DNA from: Pseudomonadota bacterium
GTDB taxonomy: Bacteria; Pseudomonadota; Gammaproteobacteria; Xanthomonadales; SZUA-38
Direction of reading: 5' to 3'
DNA: 64,000 bases
Assembly (NCBI GenBank): GCA_039033415.1
Contig: JBCCCR010000034.1
Coordinates: forward strand, 1 to 64,000
In this document: positions 1-7,680 of the stretch, piece by piece
Position numbering within the stretch: position 1 is the stretch's first letter
How the letters are laid out: every line of letters starts with the position of its first letter
Made by a program: the position numbers and the translations under genes
Notes under the pieces: model-generated
What the model saw: the letters and a program-made list of their open reading frames with translations, nothing else
Databases searched by the model: none
What the model was told of the DNA's origin: nothing

Positions 1-235
1 GGAGCCCCCTTGGGCACCAATAACCGCGTTGCATCGCTTGCCAAGGGCTACGGCCATTGCCGGCGCGATGCGCCTTATTCTTGGCGCCCAACGGGGCTCT
101 GAAACGCAACAGACTTCTAACTCAGGACACTAGCCGCAACCGAACAAAATCGCTCGCTGGTCGAGTCGCTCATCGAGGAGATCGGTGCGTTTCTAGACTA
201 GCGCCCTGGGCTGGTTACCGCGCGCTAAGGATCAA
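1..235 (+). other. Left-edge stretch, possible decayed gene
   Basis: No intact gene is visible. Frame 1 reads a short segment with a G-x-x-x-G-T-N-N-R pattern and ends at TGA (100-102). After a second stop at 118-120 the same frame continues for 26 codons ending in a plausible helical tail (SLIEEIGAFLD) with a stop at 199-201. The GTNNR...GYG pattern loosely recalls the C-terminal end of some transposases, but too little is present to decide. It could be the degraded end of a gene lying left of the window. Confidence 0.2.
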
Positions 236-1423
236 TCAAGGCAGTTCGGCGACGCCAGCGTCCACCAGCGACTGGATGTCCTCAGCGGAATAACCCAATC
301 CTTCCAGCACCGACCGACCATCTGCCCCCGGGTGAGGCACCGGCATGCGAACGCCCAGGCGCTGCTGCCCGAGCTGGATCGGCATTGCCGGCAGCTTCGT
401 TTCGCCGCCGTCGGGCAAATCCAGGTCGAGTAATCCGCCCGAGGCGTTGAGATGCGGATCGTCGAACAGATCCTCCGGCTTGCCGATGGGCGCAAAAGGC
501 ACGCCACACTGGTCCAGCTCGTGCATCAACTCCGCCTTGTCCATCTCCATAAACCGCGCCTGAACTCGCGGGAGGATGACGTCGCGCTTACCCACCCGAT
601 TGCCGTTTTCCTTAAGCTCCGGGTCGTCCGCCAGGTCGTCCAGGCCAAAATGTCGAGTAAAGGTCTGCCACTGGCCATCGCTGACGACACCCACAAATAC
701 CTGATCGTCGCCTTGGCACTTGAAAACGTCATACACCGCCCAGGCTGAGACCCTTACGGGCATCGGCTGGGCCGGCTGGCCGGTCACCGCCATCTGCGCC
801 ATATGCTGGCCAACGAGGAATGCCGTCGTTTCAAACAGCGCACTGGTGACCTGTTGCCCTTGGCCGGTCGCCTGGCGCTGCTGCAGCGCCGCCAGCACGC
901 CAATGGCTCCGAACATACCGCCGGTCACGTCGATCACCGACGCTCCGGCCCGCAGCGGTCGGCCGGGTGGCCCGGTCATGTAGGCCAGGCCGCCCATCAT
1001 CTGCGTCACCTCATCCAGCGCCGTACGGTGTTCATACGGCCCGGCAAGAAAGCCGCGCGCTGAGCAGTAGATCAACCCGGGGTTTTCCGCCGAGAGGCTT
1101 TCGTAGTCAAACCCCAGCTTGTCCATCGCGCCGGGCCGAAAGTTCTCCAGCAAAACGTCAGCTTTCGTCGCCAGCGAGCGGGCGATCGCTTTTCCTTCGT
1201 CAGACTTGAGATTGAGGCACAGGCTTTGTTTGTTGCGGTTGTACATGGAGAAGTAGCCGGCCCCGGACCCTCGCAAACGCCGCGTCTTGTCCCCGCCGAT
1301 CGGTTCGATTTTGATGACGTCAGCGCCGAGATCCGCCAGCATCAGCCCCACAACCGGACCCATGACCATGTGCGAGAACTCCACGACGGAGATGCCGGAG
1401 AGCGGCAGATTGGTGTCATTCAT
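236..1423 (-). CDS. CaiB/BaiF-type (family III) CoA transferase
   Basis: Predicted cytoplasmic enzyme moving CoA between a CoA thioester and a carboxylic acid. Residues after the start read ISVVEFSHMVMGPVVGLMLADLGADVIKIEP, in parts the classic family III opening (active-site region plus ADLGADVIKIE). Further in are the family blocks NRNKQSLCLNLK, DVLLENFRPGAMDKLG and a GG-rich central stretch. At 395 aa the length is normal for the family. The ATG at 1423 is preferred over a TTG 11 codons upstream because family homology begins at the ATG. It is divergent from the HMG-CoA-lyase-like gene, which suggests joint work on an acyl-CoA intermediate. The acyl substrate cannot be read from sequence. 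Confidence 0.88.
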   Translation of the reverse strand: MNDTNLPLSGISVVEFSHMVMGPVVGLMLADLGADVIKIEPIGGDKTRRLRGSGAGYFSMYNRNKQSLCLNLKSDEGKAIARSLATKADVLLENFRPGAMDKLGFDYESLSAENPGLIYCSARGFLAGPYEHRTALDEVTQMMGGLAYMTGPPGRPLRAGASVIDVTGGMFGAIGVLAALQQRQATGQGQQVTSALFETTAFLVGQHMAQMAVTGQPAQPMPVRVSAWAVYDVFKCQGDDQVFVGVVSDGQWQTFTRHFGLDDLADDPELKENGNRVGKRDVILPRVQARFMEMDKAELMHELDQCGVPFAPIGKPEDLFDDPHLNASGGLLDLDLPDGGETKLPAMPIQLGQQRLGVRMPVPHPGADGRSVLEGLGYSAEDIQSLVDAGVAELP

Positions 1424-1456
1424 GGGCGGAATCCGGTTGGCTGAGGGATCGAGCAA

Positions 1457-1504
1457 ATATGTTATATGATTATATCATTAGGACAAAAACGCGATGTCAC
1501 TCCG
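1457..1504. promoter_or_regulatory. AT-rich divergent promoter with short palindrome
   Basis: This is the only strongly AT-rich stretch between the CoA transferase and the lyase. On the minus strand it contains a TATAAT (plus-strand 1469-1474), well placed as a -10 box for the transferase. The same bases form ATGAT-TAT-ATCAT (1466-1478), an interrupted palindrome that could be a repressor site. No regulator gene lies next to it. Confidence 0.4.
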
Positions 1505-2446
1505 ATGCCCGAATCCTCTTCTACACCTCAGATTCTGATCAGCGAAGTTGGCCCCCGAGATGGCCTGCAGAGCGTTTCCGCCATTATGCCGCTTGAGGCT
1601 CGCAAAGCCTGGGTAGCAGCAGAGGCTGCAGCCGGAGTCCGGGAGATCGAGGTGGGATCATTTGTTCCGGCCAAGGTCATCCCCCAGATGGCCGGAACTG
1701 CCGAGCTCGTTGCCTACGCCCGTACCATCCCCGACCTGACCGTCGCAGCGCTTGTGCCAAACCTGCGCGGCGCCCAGGACGCCATCGAGGCCGGCGCCCA
1801 CAAGATTTCGATTCCCTTTTCGGTCAGCGAAACGCACAGTCTGAAAAACGTTCGCCGAACACATGACCAGATGGTTGAGCAGGTTCGCGCGATTGCGGAG
1901 CTGGTCGCGCAGCAGCCGGAAGACCAGCGTCCACACTTTGAGGCGGGGCTCTCCACGGCTTTCGGCTGTACCCTGGAAGGGCCGGTGTCTGAAGATCTGG
2001 TTGTGCGCAGCGCAGAGCGATTGATCGAAGCCGGCTGCGCGGAAGTTGGACTCTCAGACACCACCGGCTACGCCAATCCGGCGCAGGTCCGGCGGCTGAT
2101 CCGCAAGGTGCGAAGCGCCGTCGGTGACGACAAGCTGACAGGCGTGCACCTTCACAACACTCGAGGCGTGGGCCTGGCTAACGCGCTGGCGGCCCTCGAT
2201 GAGGGCATCACGACGCTGGACAGCTCCCTTGGGGGTCTGGGCGGCTGTCCGTTTGCTCCCGGGGCCAGCGGCAACATCGTGACCGAAGACCTGGTTTTTA
2301 TGCTCGAAGCGATGGGCTTTAACACCGGCATCGATATCCCGGCGCTCATGAAGGTCCGAGACGTCGTGCACAACGCATTGCCGGATGAACCGCTGTATGG
2401 ATTTATCCCTGACGCCGGGCTGCCGCTAGGTTTCGCCCATGCCTGA
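1505..2446 (+). CDS. Hydroxymethylglutaryl-CoA lyase family protein
   Basis: DRE-TIM metallolyase that cleaves an HMG-CoA-like substrate into an acyl-CoA and a keto acid; in leucine catabolism the products are acetoacetate and acetyl-CoA. Visible motifs are GPRDGLQS near the N-terminus (catalytic Arg and metal Asp), HLHNTRG (metal-binding His pair) and GGCPFAPGASGN (mobile-loop catalytic Cys). The 313 aa length fits bacterial HMG-CoA lyases. The first possible start (1466) lies inside the palindromic promoter, so the ATG at 1505 is preferred, although no good ribosome site is seen for either. It overlaps the next gene by 8 bases. Other DRE-TIM lyases, such as citramalyl-CoA-type enzymes, are not excluded. 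Confidence 0.85.
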   Translation: MPESSSTPQILISEVGPRDGLQSVSAIMPLEARKAWVAAEAAAGVREIEVGSFVPAKVIPQMAGTAELVAYARTIPDLTVAALVPNLRGAQDAIEAGAHKISIPFSVSETHSLKNVRRTHDQMVEQVRAIAELVAQQPEDQRPHFEAGLSTAFGCTLEGPVSEDLVVRSAERLIEAGCAEVGLSDTTGYANPAQVRRLIRKVRSAVGDDKLTGVHLHNTRGVGLANALAALDEGITTLDSSLGGLGGCPFAPGASGNIVTEDLVFMLEAMGFNTGIDIPALMKVRDVVHNALPDEPLYGFIPDAGLPLGFAHA

Positions 2447-3002
2447 TACGCCGCTACGGCGGGTTAAGCCGGACCTGATGCCGGAGACGCTGCGCGCCAG
2501 CTGGGAAAAATCTCGCAACGTCCGCGGTGACGCCACCTTTATTGAGACCATGGCCAATGAACCGAGGCTTTTTGAGTGGTATCGGGATCAGTTTTATGGC
2601 CAGGTATTCCACGGCGGACGCGTACCCACCCGGCTTAAAGAGTTAGCCCGCTACCGTCTGTCGACCCGTCACGGCTGCCACTACTGCAATCAGGGCAATC
2701 GGCTCGACGCCCGGGCTGCCGGGCTCAACGATCAAGATCTGACCGCCATCGAAAACGATGAGCTGGACCATTTTTCCGGCCTTGACCGGGCGGTGTTGAT
2801 GCTCGCCGATCAGATGCTGCTGACCGAACATCAGGGGCAGCTCAAAGGTCCGGTCTACGACTCGCTAAGTTCATTTCTTGACGACGGACAGATCATTGAG
2901 CTGGGTATGACCCTGGCGGTCCTGACCGGTATGGCCCGCTTTCTGTTTGTTTTTGACCTGGTGGAGAAAGAGGCCAACTGCCCGTTTCACCTGGGGGATT
3001 AA
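2439..3002 (+). CDS. AhpD-like / carboxymuconolactone decarboxylase family protein
   Basis: Small all-helical AhpD-fold protein of 187 aa. The signature is RLKELARYRLSTRHGCHYCNQGN, in parts: a helix followed by CHYC (CxxC) and a downstream Asn, as in peroxidase-like AhpD proteins whose cysteines do thiol redox chemistry. The tail is hydrophobic (GMTLAVLTGMARFLFVFDLVE), as in the family. Its start codon lies inside the end of the lyase gene, so the two are translationally coupled. It may protect or reduce an intermediate of the CoA pathway, but that is inference. Confidence 0.8.
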   Translation: MPDTPLRRVKPDLMPETLRASWEKSRNVRGDATFIETMANEPRLFEWYRDQFYGQVFHGGRVPTRLKELARYRLSTRHGCHYCNQGNRLDARAAGLNDQDLTAIENDELDHFSGLDRAVLMLADQMLLTEHQGQLKGPVYDSLSSFLDDGQIIELGMTLAVLTGMARFLFVFDLVEKEANCPFHLGD

Positions 3003-3094
3003 GCTTTTCACACTTTCCAAACCCTGCCGCAGGCCCTACCATTGCCAGCCTTGACGGCAATTCGCGCCCGCCGCGGAAAAATAAGGAGCAGTTC

Positions 3095-3535
3095 GTGAGC
3101 GTAGGAGACTTCAGCAGCATTCTGAAATTTTTCGGCGGCAGCCAGCCCAGCCCGGAGGAACAGGAAGTCCTGTTCAAAGAAGCGGCCATGATGGCGCTCG
3201 CCAGGGCCACCAGCGCTGATACCAACATCAAGCAGGTAGAGCTCGAGCACGTGCAGGACCTGCTCCGTGAAGCGACCGGCGACGAGTACAGCATTGGCGA
3301 CATTCGAACCGCCGCCAAGTCGGAGGTGTTCGAGAGCCAGCCGCTGGAGAAATACCTGGCAGGCGTGGCCAAGAAGCTGGAAAACCACGACCGAATCAAG
3401 CTGATTCAGCTCGTCGGGCGTGTCATCCACGTCGACGACCGCGTCAGCCAGCTGGAAATCGACTACTTCAATCGCGTTGCGGCAGCGCTAAACGCCACGC
3501 CGGCAGATGTCCTCGGCCTGATTGCCGAGGACTAG
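3095..3535 (+). CDS. TerB-like domain protein
   Basis: A 146 aa, all-helical, acidic protein resembling TerB/tellurite-resistance-type domains, with conserved acidic helix starts such as MMALARATSADTNI and VGRVIHVDDRVS. The start is GTG at 3095 with an AAGGAG box 7 bases before it (3082-3087). Proteins of this fold are thought to bind divalent metal or act as scaffolds, and most have no defined function. It lies downstream of the AhpD-like gene after a 90-base gap, so it probably has its own promoter. No ter operon surrounds it, and a role in tellurite resistance should not be assumed. Confidence 0.65.
   Translation: MSVGDFSSILKFFGGSQPSPEEQEVLFKEAAMMALARATSADTNIKQVELEHVQDLLREATGDEYSIGDIRTAAKSEVFESQPLEKYLAGVAKKLENHDRIKLIQLVGRVIHVDDRVSQLEIDYFNRVAAALNATPADVLGLIAED
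3509..3532. terminator. Perfect 9-bp hairpin at convergent gene ends
   Basis: GTCCTCGGC and GCCGAGGAC are exact reverse complements separated by 6 bases. The stem ends one base before the TerB-like stop codon and sits between convergent genes, so it could stop transcription from both sides. There is no T run, so it is not a typical intrinsic terminator. Confidence 0.4.
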
Positions 3536-3545
3536 TTCGGAGGGG

Positions 3546-4145
3546 TCAGGTTCGGGCCATCCCGCGGATGACCCCGGGCCTCGATCCGATGTTAGCCGCC
3601 CAGCGCTGGATGTTGGGCCAAGGTGGCAGCGAATCGGGTAAGCGAGCGGCCGACGTTGCGGCGGACGGATACGCGAGCAGGTCGGTCACCGTCAGCTCAT
3701 CTCCCACCAGGTAGTCCCGAGCCGCCAGGTGCTCATCGAGCACCGCAAACAGGCGGCAGGCTGACTCGACGAAATAATCCACCGCCCGCGGGTCCTCCAG
3801 CGGGAATATCTCGCTGAACATAAACTGCCCGGCCAACGCGGGACTCAAGTCCGACGCGAGCATCCCGGCCCACTGATACATGTCCCGCCGTTCCGCCAGC
3901 GAATCCGGAATCAGCTTGCCGGCCTTTTCGCAAAGATAAAAAGCGATGGCCATGCTGCCGTAGACGGCCTCTCCCTCATCCAGCAGGAACGGCAGCTTGC
4001 CGAAGGGATTGAGCTTCAGCATTTCCGGGGTGCGGTGCTCTCCGGCAACTAGGTCTGCGGTTCGCGTTTCGTAGTCGAAACCGAGCTCTTCGAGCACCAC
4101 CTGGGCTTTCTGCCCGTTGGCCGTCGGAACGGTATAAAGGATCAT
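3546..4145 (-). CDS. Glutathione S-transferase family protein
   Basis: A 199 aa two-domain GST. The N-terminal thioredoxin-like half begins MILYTVPTANGQKAQVVLEE and contains the cis-Pro loop region NPFGKLPFLLDEG, followed by the gamma-Glu binding segment VYGSMAIAFYLCEKAG. The C-terminal helical half includes LVGDELTVTDLLAYP, the usual N-capping Asp region. It is the last gene of the leftward eight-gene operon, 10 bases after the VOC gene. Glutathione conjugation, isomerisation or dehalogenation of a pathway intermediate would fit the context. The substrate is unknown. Confidence 0.88.
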   Translation of the reverse strand: MILYTVPTANGQKAQVVLEELGFDYETRTADLVAGEHRTPEMLKLNPFGKLPFLLDEGEAVYGSMAIAFYLCEKAGKLIPDSLAERRDMYQWAGMLASDLSPALAGQFMFSEIFPLEDPRAVDYFVESACRLFAVLDEHLAARDYLVGDELTVTDLLAYPSAATSAARLPDSLPPWPNIQRWAANIGSRPGVIRGMART

Positions 4146-4155
4146 GGGTTAAGCC

Positions 4156-5016
4156 TCATTGGGTCACCAGCTCGAGCCATTCGCCGCTGGCTCCCACCAC
4201 CTGCGCCGCCAAAGCGTCACTGCCCGGCAGCCCGACCGCCGCCGAACCCGGTGGCAGTTCGCTGACAGAAAAACCCATCGAGATTATCCCGGCCGGCACT
4301 CCAGCGACCGTCGGCCTCTCATCGGCAGTAGGCATCTGATCGATCTCAACCAGGTAGCCGGGCGCCAGCGGCAGCGCGCAGATCGGGTGCCGGGTCTCAC
4401 GATCCAGATCAAAAGCAAGCGACAGGCCCTGTACCCGCGCGTCCACCAGCGGGGGGTCTGGCTCGAGCTGAAACTGCTTTCGGTACCACTGCTTCAAGGC
4501 ATCGCCATCCTGTCCCGCGACAATACCGACAAAACAATGGCCAACACCACGCTCGAGGATCGGTAGATCAAAGCCTGGGATGGGGGCTTTGATCTGAGTG
4601 AGATACAGCAGCTCACCGCCCGGACCTTCAACCTGCATAGCGCGGATGTCCTTGGAAATCGACAGCTCAGCCGGCGGCCCAAGAATGCGGAACGGCGACT
4701 CCCCCAGCGACTCGGCTAGAGTGTCCACGTCGGCGACGGCAATTTCCGCAGCGTTCCAGCCCGGGTAGCGGAACGGCACATAGCCCGGCGCAGCCTCCAC
4801 CTGCACAAAGCGCACAAAACCTGATTGTGCACCGCGAGGCAGCAGCTCCGCGCAGGGGGCGTCAGCCAGCGCCGGCGCGCTCCAGAGTTCGGCCAGTGAT
4901 CCAGCTGACCCTTCCCATCGTCGCTCATACTCAAGAAATGTCTCATAGCAGGAGACCGCAGCGCCGAGGTCGGGAACGCCAACCGTGAACCCCGCAATGA
5001 TCGGGAGGTGTGCCAT
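4156..5016 (-). CDS. VOC-family protein (paralogue A)
   Basis: A 286 aa protein with two vicinal-oxygen-chelate halves. It starts MAHLPIIAGFTVGVPDLGAAVSCY in parts, a typical betaalphabeta-beta-beta opening. It is clearly paralogous to the protein at 7677-8579: both share a GWNA-x-EI segment, a K-x-I-x-AMQ-x-x-GPG-x-ELLY-x-T-x-I segment and a similar second half. The usual metal-binding His/Glu set is not obvious, so dioxygenase, isomerase, lyase or binding roles are all possible. It lies 4 bases after the TRAP-type binding protein gene in the same operon. The two paralogues may form a heterodimer, which is inference. Confidence 0.75.
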   Translation of the reverse strand: MAHLPIIAGFTVGVPDLGAAVSCYETFLEYERRWEGSAGSLAELWSAPALADAPCAELLPRGAQSGFVRFVQVEAAPGYVPFRYPGWNAAEIAVADVDTLAESLGESPFRILGPPAELSISKDIRAMQVEGPGGELLYLTQIKAPIPGFDLPILERGVGHCFVGIVAGQDGDALKQWYRKQFQLEPDPPLVDARVQGLSLAFDLDRETRHPICALPLAPGYLVEIDQMPTADERPTVAGVPAGIISMGFSVSELPPGSAAVGLPGSDALAAQVVGASGEWLELVTQ

Positions 5017-5020
5017 GGGC

Positions 5021-6049
5021 CTAACCTCGCTCCCGGAAGGCCTGCTTGCCTTCCTGAATCAGGTTGTACACTTCCTGGGCCCGGCCGCCGATCTGCTCCA
5101 GCATCGCCTCGTGCGTCGCCAGGCCAACGGCTTTCCATTGCGCCATCTGCTCCGGACTGGGCTGGTGCATCGTGACCCCCAGCTCACCAAAGCCCTGCGC
5201 GATTCGGGCGATGTCTTCGCGAATGAGGCGACGCCCCTCAGCGGTTTCGTCCAGACTGCTCATGACCCGCGTTTGCCCCTCAGGACCCTGAGCCTCAAAC
5301 CAGTCGAGGTTGGCCACGGTGAGGCCCGTGTCGAGCGCATGGCGGGTGAGATTGAAGTGTTTGGCCTCGCGGGAGATGCCGCCGATGGCAAACATGCCGA
5401 TACCCCCCTGACCGCTGGCGATGAGCCCAGTTTGAAGCGACGGGATCACCTCAGAGAACGTCACCGGAATCAGGTCAGCGCCGATCGCCTCGCCAAAGAT
5501 CCGCGAACCGAGCGCATTGGATGACCGCATGGACAGCCCCGCAGCATCCTCGGGAGTCAGGATCGGTTTGCGCGCATAGATATGAAACCAGCCAACCTCA
5601 GACCACTGGAGCAGCGCCAGCCGCTTATCCGCCAGCAGCTCGCGAAACACCTCGGTGAGGTATTCATCGAGCACATAGTCCGCTTCAGCCTGGGTCTCAA
5701 AAAGATAGGGCGCCAGCAGCACGCTGAGCTCCGGCACCACCGTTGCCAGCCCCTGGAGCGAGAACCCGCTGATCTGGATTCGGCCGCGACGAACGTTGGA
5801 GAGCGCCGTTTCCTCGCTGCCGATCTGGCCGGTAATAAACAGGTCCAGCTTCATGTCCGCCGGCATCTGGGCCTCGAAGCGCTCACCAAACCGCAGCCAC
5901 ATGTCGTGCCAGGGGGTATTGGGTACCGCCAGCGAAGAGACTCGTATAACCTGCGTGCGCTCAGCCGTGCTCGGCTCTGCGTCGTCCCCGCAGCCGCTTA
6001 GCAAAACGATCAGCGTGATATTGGCGACTAGCGTTGTTAACGGCTTCAT
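5021..6049 (-). CDS. TRAP transporter solute-binding lipoprotein (DctP-like), orphan
   Basis: A 342 aa DctP-family binding protein. The first 20 residues form a lipoprotein signal with lipobox LLSGC (lipid Cys20). The family body is recognisable: VSSLAVPNTPWHDMW near the start, VRRGRIQISGFSLQGLATVVPEL, and the central block GLSMRSSNALGSRIFGEAIGA (quoted in part), which supplies the carboxylate-binding Arg in TRAP proteins. No DctQ/DctM membrane subunits occur in the window, so it is an orphan or serves a distant permease. It overlaps the hydrolase gene by 4 bases. It likely presents an organic acid to the pathway encoded around it, or senses it. Confidence 0.85.
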   Translation of the reverse strand: MKPLTTLVANITLIVLLSGCGDDAEPSTAERTQVIRVSSLAVPNTPWHDMWLRFGERFEAQMPADMKLDLFITGQIGSEETALSNVRRGRIQISGFSLQGLATVVPELSVLLAPYLFETQAEADYVLDEYLTEVFRELLADKRLALLQWSEVGWFHIYARKPILTPEDAAGLSMRSSNALGSRIFGEAIGADLIPVTFSEVIPSLQTGLIASGQGGIGMFAIGGISREAKHFNLTRHALDTGLTVANLDWFEAQGPEGQTRVMSSLDETAEGRRLIREDIARIAQGFGELGVTMHQPSPEQMAQWKAVGLATHEAMLEQIGGRAQEVYNLIQEGKQAFRERG

Positions 6050-7680
6050 CCATTCACCCTCAGCAGCTCAAGCGCCGCGTGTGCGTGTGCCGACGCCGCA
6101 GCGTTTAGGTCGGACACCGTTTGAAGTCGCGCAGCGGCGCTCGATTCCGGGCGCCCTTCGATACCGGTCGTCAACTTGGCCTCGCCCAGGAGACTCGAGA
6201 GCTCACTCTCGATCGCTGCCCGCCATAACCCGGTCGCATGCTCGCCGCAGCGGAGCGCGTCAAAGAGCTGCTGCTGAAGCGACTCGGGATCGGGCGGCCT
6301 CGTCGATCGGACCGCGCCGTTTGCGGTGTTGTCATACCAGGGAAAAAACAACTGAGCGTGACGCAGCTGTCGCCAGCGGCGAAGCAGGTGGGCTCCGCAG
6401 TCGTCCATCGGCAGGAGCGGCCACCATCGCGCCGCATCGAGTGGAACCCCGTCAGGACAAAGCGGTTGGTGCAGAGCAACCGGCACCGCCGGCGTCAGGT
6501 TCTGCATGTGAGCGGCGATCGCCGCCGCCCCGCCCAGGGCAACCAGACCCAGACAATGCTCATCCACAAACTGTTCATGGACTGCGCGCGCGATGGCCTC
6601 GAGATCATCAGCCGCCGCCTGCAGCGGGCCGGTCTCGCCATGAAACGGCAGATCGGGGAGCACCACTCGGTAGGCGTCGTCGCCGGCTTTTTGCAGCTCG
6701 GCGGCAAATTCAGCGGCGCTGTCTCCCGAGCCGCCCAGGTCGTGCAGCAGCAGGAGAGATCGATCGGCGTCTCCAAATTGACGAACACGCCATTGGCCGA
6801 ACTCGTCGCCGACAAAGCTATCGACCCGGCACGGCGTGGGCTCGACAGCCTCCAGCGCCGGCCCTGCCGTCACCTGGTCAAAGATCTCCCGCACCCGCGC
6901 CCGCACCACCTCAGGATTCATGTCGATAGACTCGATGCTCACACCCTCGGGGACGCCGCTCAGGCGGTCTGCCGTGTTCTCCAGTGGGTCTCCGCGGCGG
7001 AACAGGATATGGCACGGTCGGGTGATCCGCTCCGCCACCGGGACCGCATCCCAGGAAAAGGCGGCGCCGTAGCCAATCTTGTAGTCTTCACCGGCGTAGA
7101 GGTAATCGTGAATATAGCCATCCCAAACCTCGGGCGGTGCCTGGTTAAGCGTCATGCGCGCGGCCGGACGCTGATCAAACCAGGGAAAGAAAATGGTCTG
7201 CTCGGCGATCTTGCCCCACAGTTGGATCAGGTGGCTGCCATCCCAGCGCGGTGGGTTGGGCTCAAAATATCCCGAGAGAATGTGCGCCTGCTCCAGCTGA
7301 TTAAACGCCGGCACGCCGTCGAGCACCATGTGGGCGACCGCATCGGGATGTTGGTCGGCCAGCGCCATGGCAATCTGCGCACCGGTGTGCACACCCATCA
7401 CCAGCGCCTGGCGGATCCCCAGTTCCTCCAGCACCCGCTGCAGGTTATCGGCAAAGTCCGCGATCCTGGGCTGGTCTTGCGGCAGGAGATCCGAGAGACC
7501 AAAACCCGGCGTGTCGGGCGCGACAACCAGGTATTTTGGCGCCAGCTCCTCCATCAGCGTCAGCTGCGTGGCGGAAGTCTGGGGCGACTGATGAAGCAGC
7601 AGCACCGGCGGGCCGCTGCCGGCGTAGCGCAGGTGATTGCGCCGACCGTCGATCTCAATGATCTGGCGGCGAATGCTCAC
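6046..7680 (-). CDS. Tandem-duplicated alpha/beta hydrolase with HTG elbow
   Basis: A 544 aa protein made of two alpha/beta-hydrolase lobes, about twice the normal family length. Lobe 1 (about 1-275) has an oxyanion-region LLHQSPQTS, the DTPGFGLSD strand-loop and a nucleophile elbow reading GVHTG (96-100), so His98 stands where Ser is expected. Lobe 2 (about 295-544) has LLLHDLGGSGD but its elbow is degraded to ALGGAAA (381-387). Both lobes carry a matching cap motif, FFPWFD (164-169) and FFPWYD (445-450), which shows an internal duplication. It overlaps the genes on both sides by 4 bases. Lobe 2 is probably structural. Reaction unknown; ordinary esterase chemistry is doubtful. Confidence 0.8.
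   Translation of the reverse strand: MSIRRQIIEIDGRRNHLRYAGSGPPVLLLHQSPQTSATQLTLMEELAPKYLVVAPDTPGFGLSDLLPQDQPRIADFADNLQRVLEELGIRQALVMGVHTGAQIAMALADQHPDAVAHMVLDGVPAFNQLEQAHILSGYFEPNPPRWDGSHLIQLWGKIAEQTIFFPWFDQRPAARMTLNQAPPEVWDGYIHDYLYAGEDYKIGYGAAFSWDAVPVAERITRPCHILFRRGDPLENTADRLSGVPEGVSIESIDMNPEVVRARVREIFDQVTAGPALEAVEPTPCRVDSFVGDEFGQWRVRQFGDADRSLLLLHDLGGSGDSAAEFAAELQKAGDDAYRVVLPDLPFHGETGPLQAAADDLEAIARAVHEQFVDEHCLGLVALGGAAAIAAHMQNLTPAVPVALHQPLCPDGVPLDAARWWPLLPMDDCGAHLLRRWRQLRHAQLFFPWYDNTANGAVRSTRPPDPESLQQQLFDALRCGEHATGLWRAAIESELSSLLGEAKLTTGIEGRPESSAAARLQTVSDLNAAASAHAHAALELLRVNG

Noticed and set aside
3095-3535. TerB as a tellurite-resistance gene
   Set aside because: No terA, terC, terD or terZ is near, and TerB-like domains occur widely without any link to tellurite.
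5796-6929. 377-codon open frame on the plus strand
   Set aside because: It lies opposite two strongly supported genes (TRAP protein and double hydrolase). The residue mix is Arg/Pro/Ala-rich, as expected for the complement of GC-rich coding DNA.
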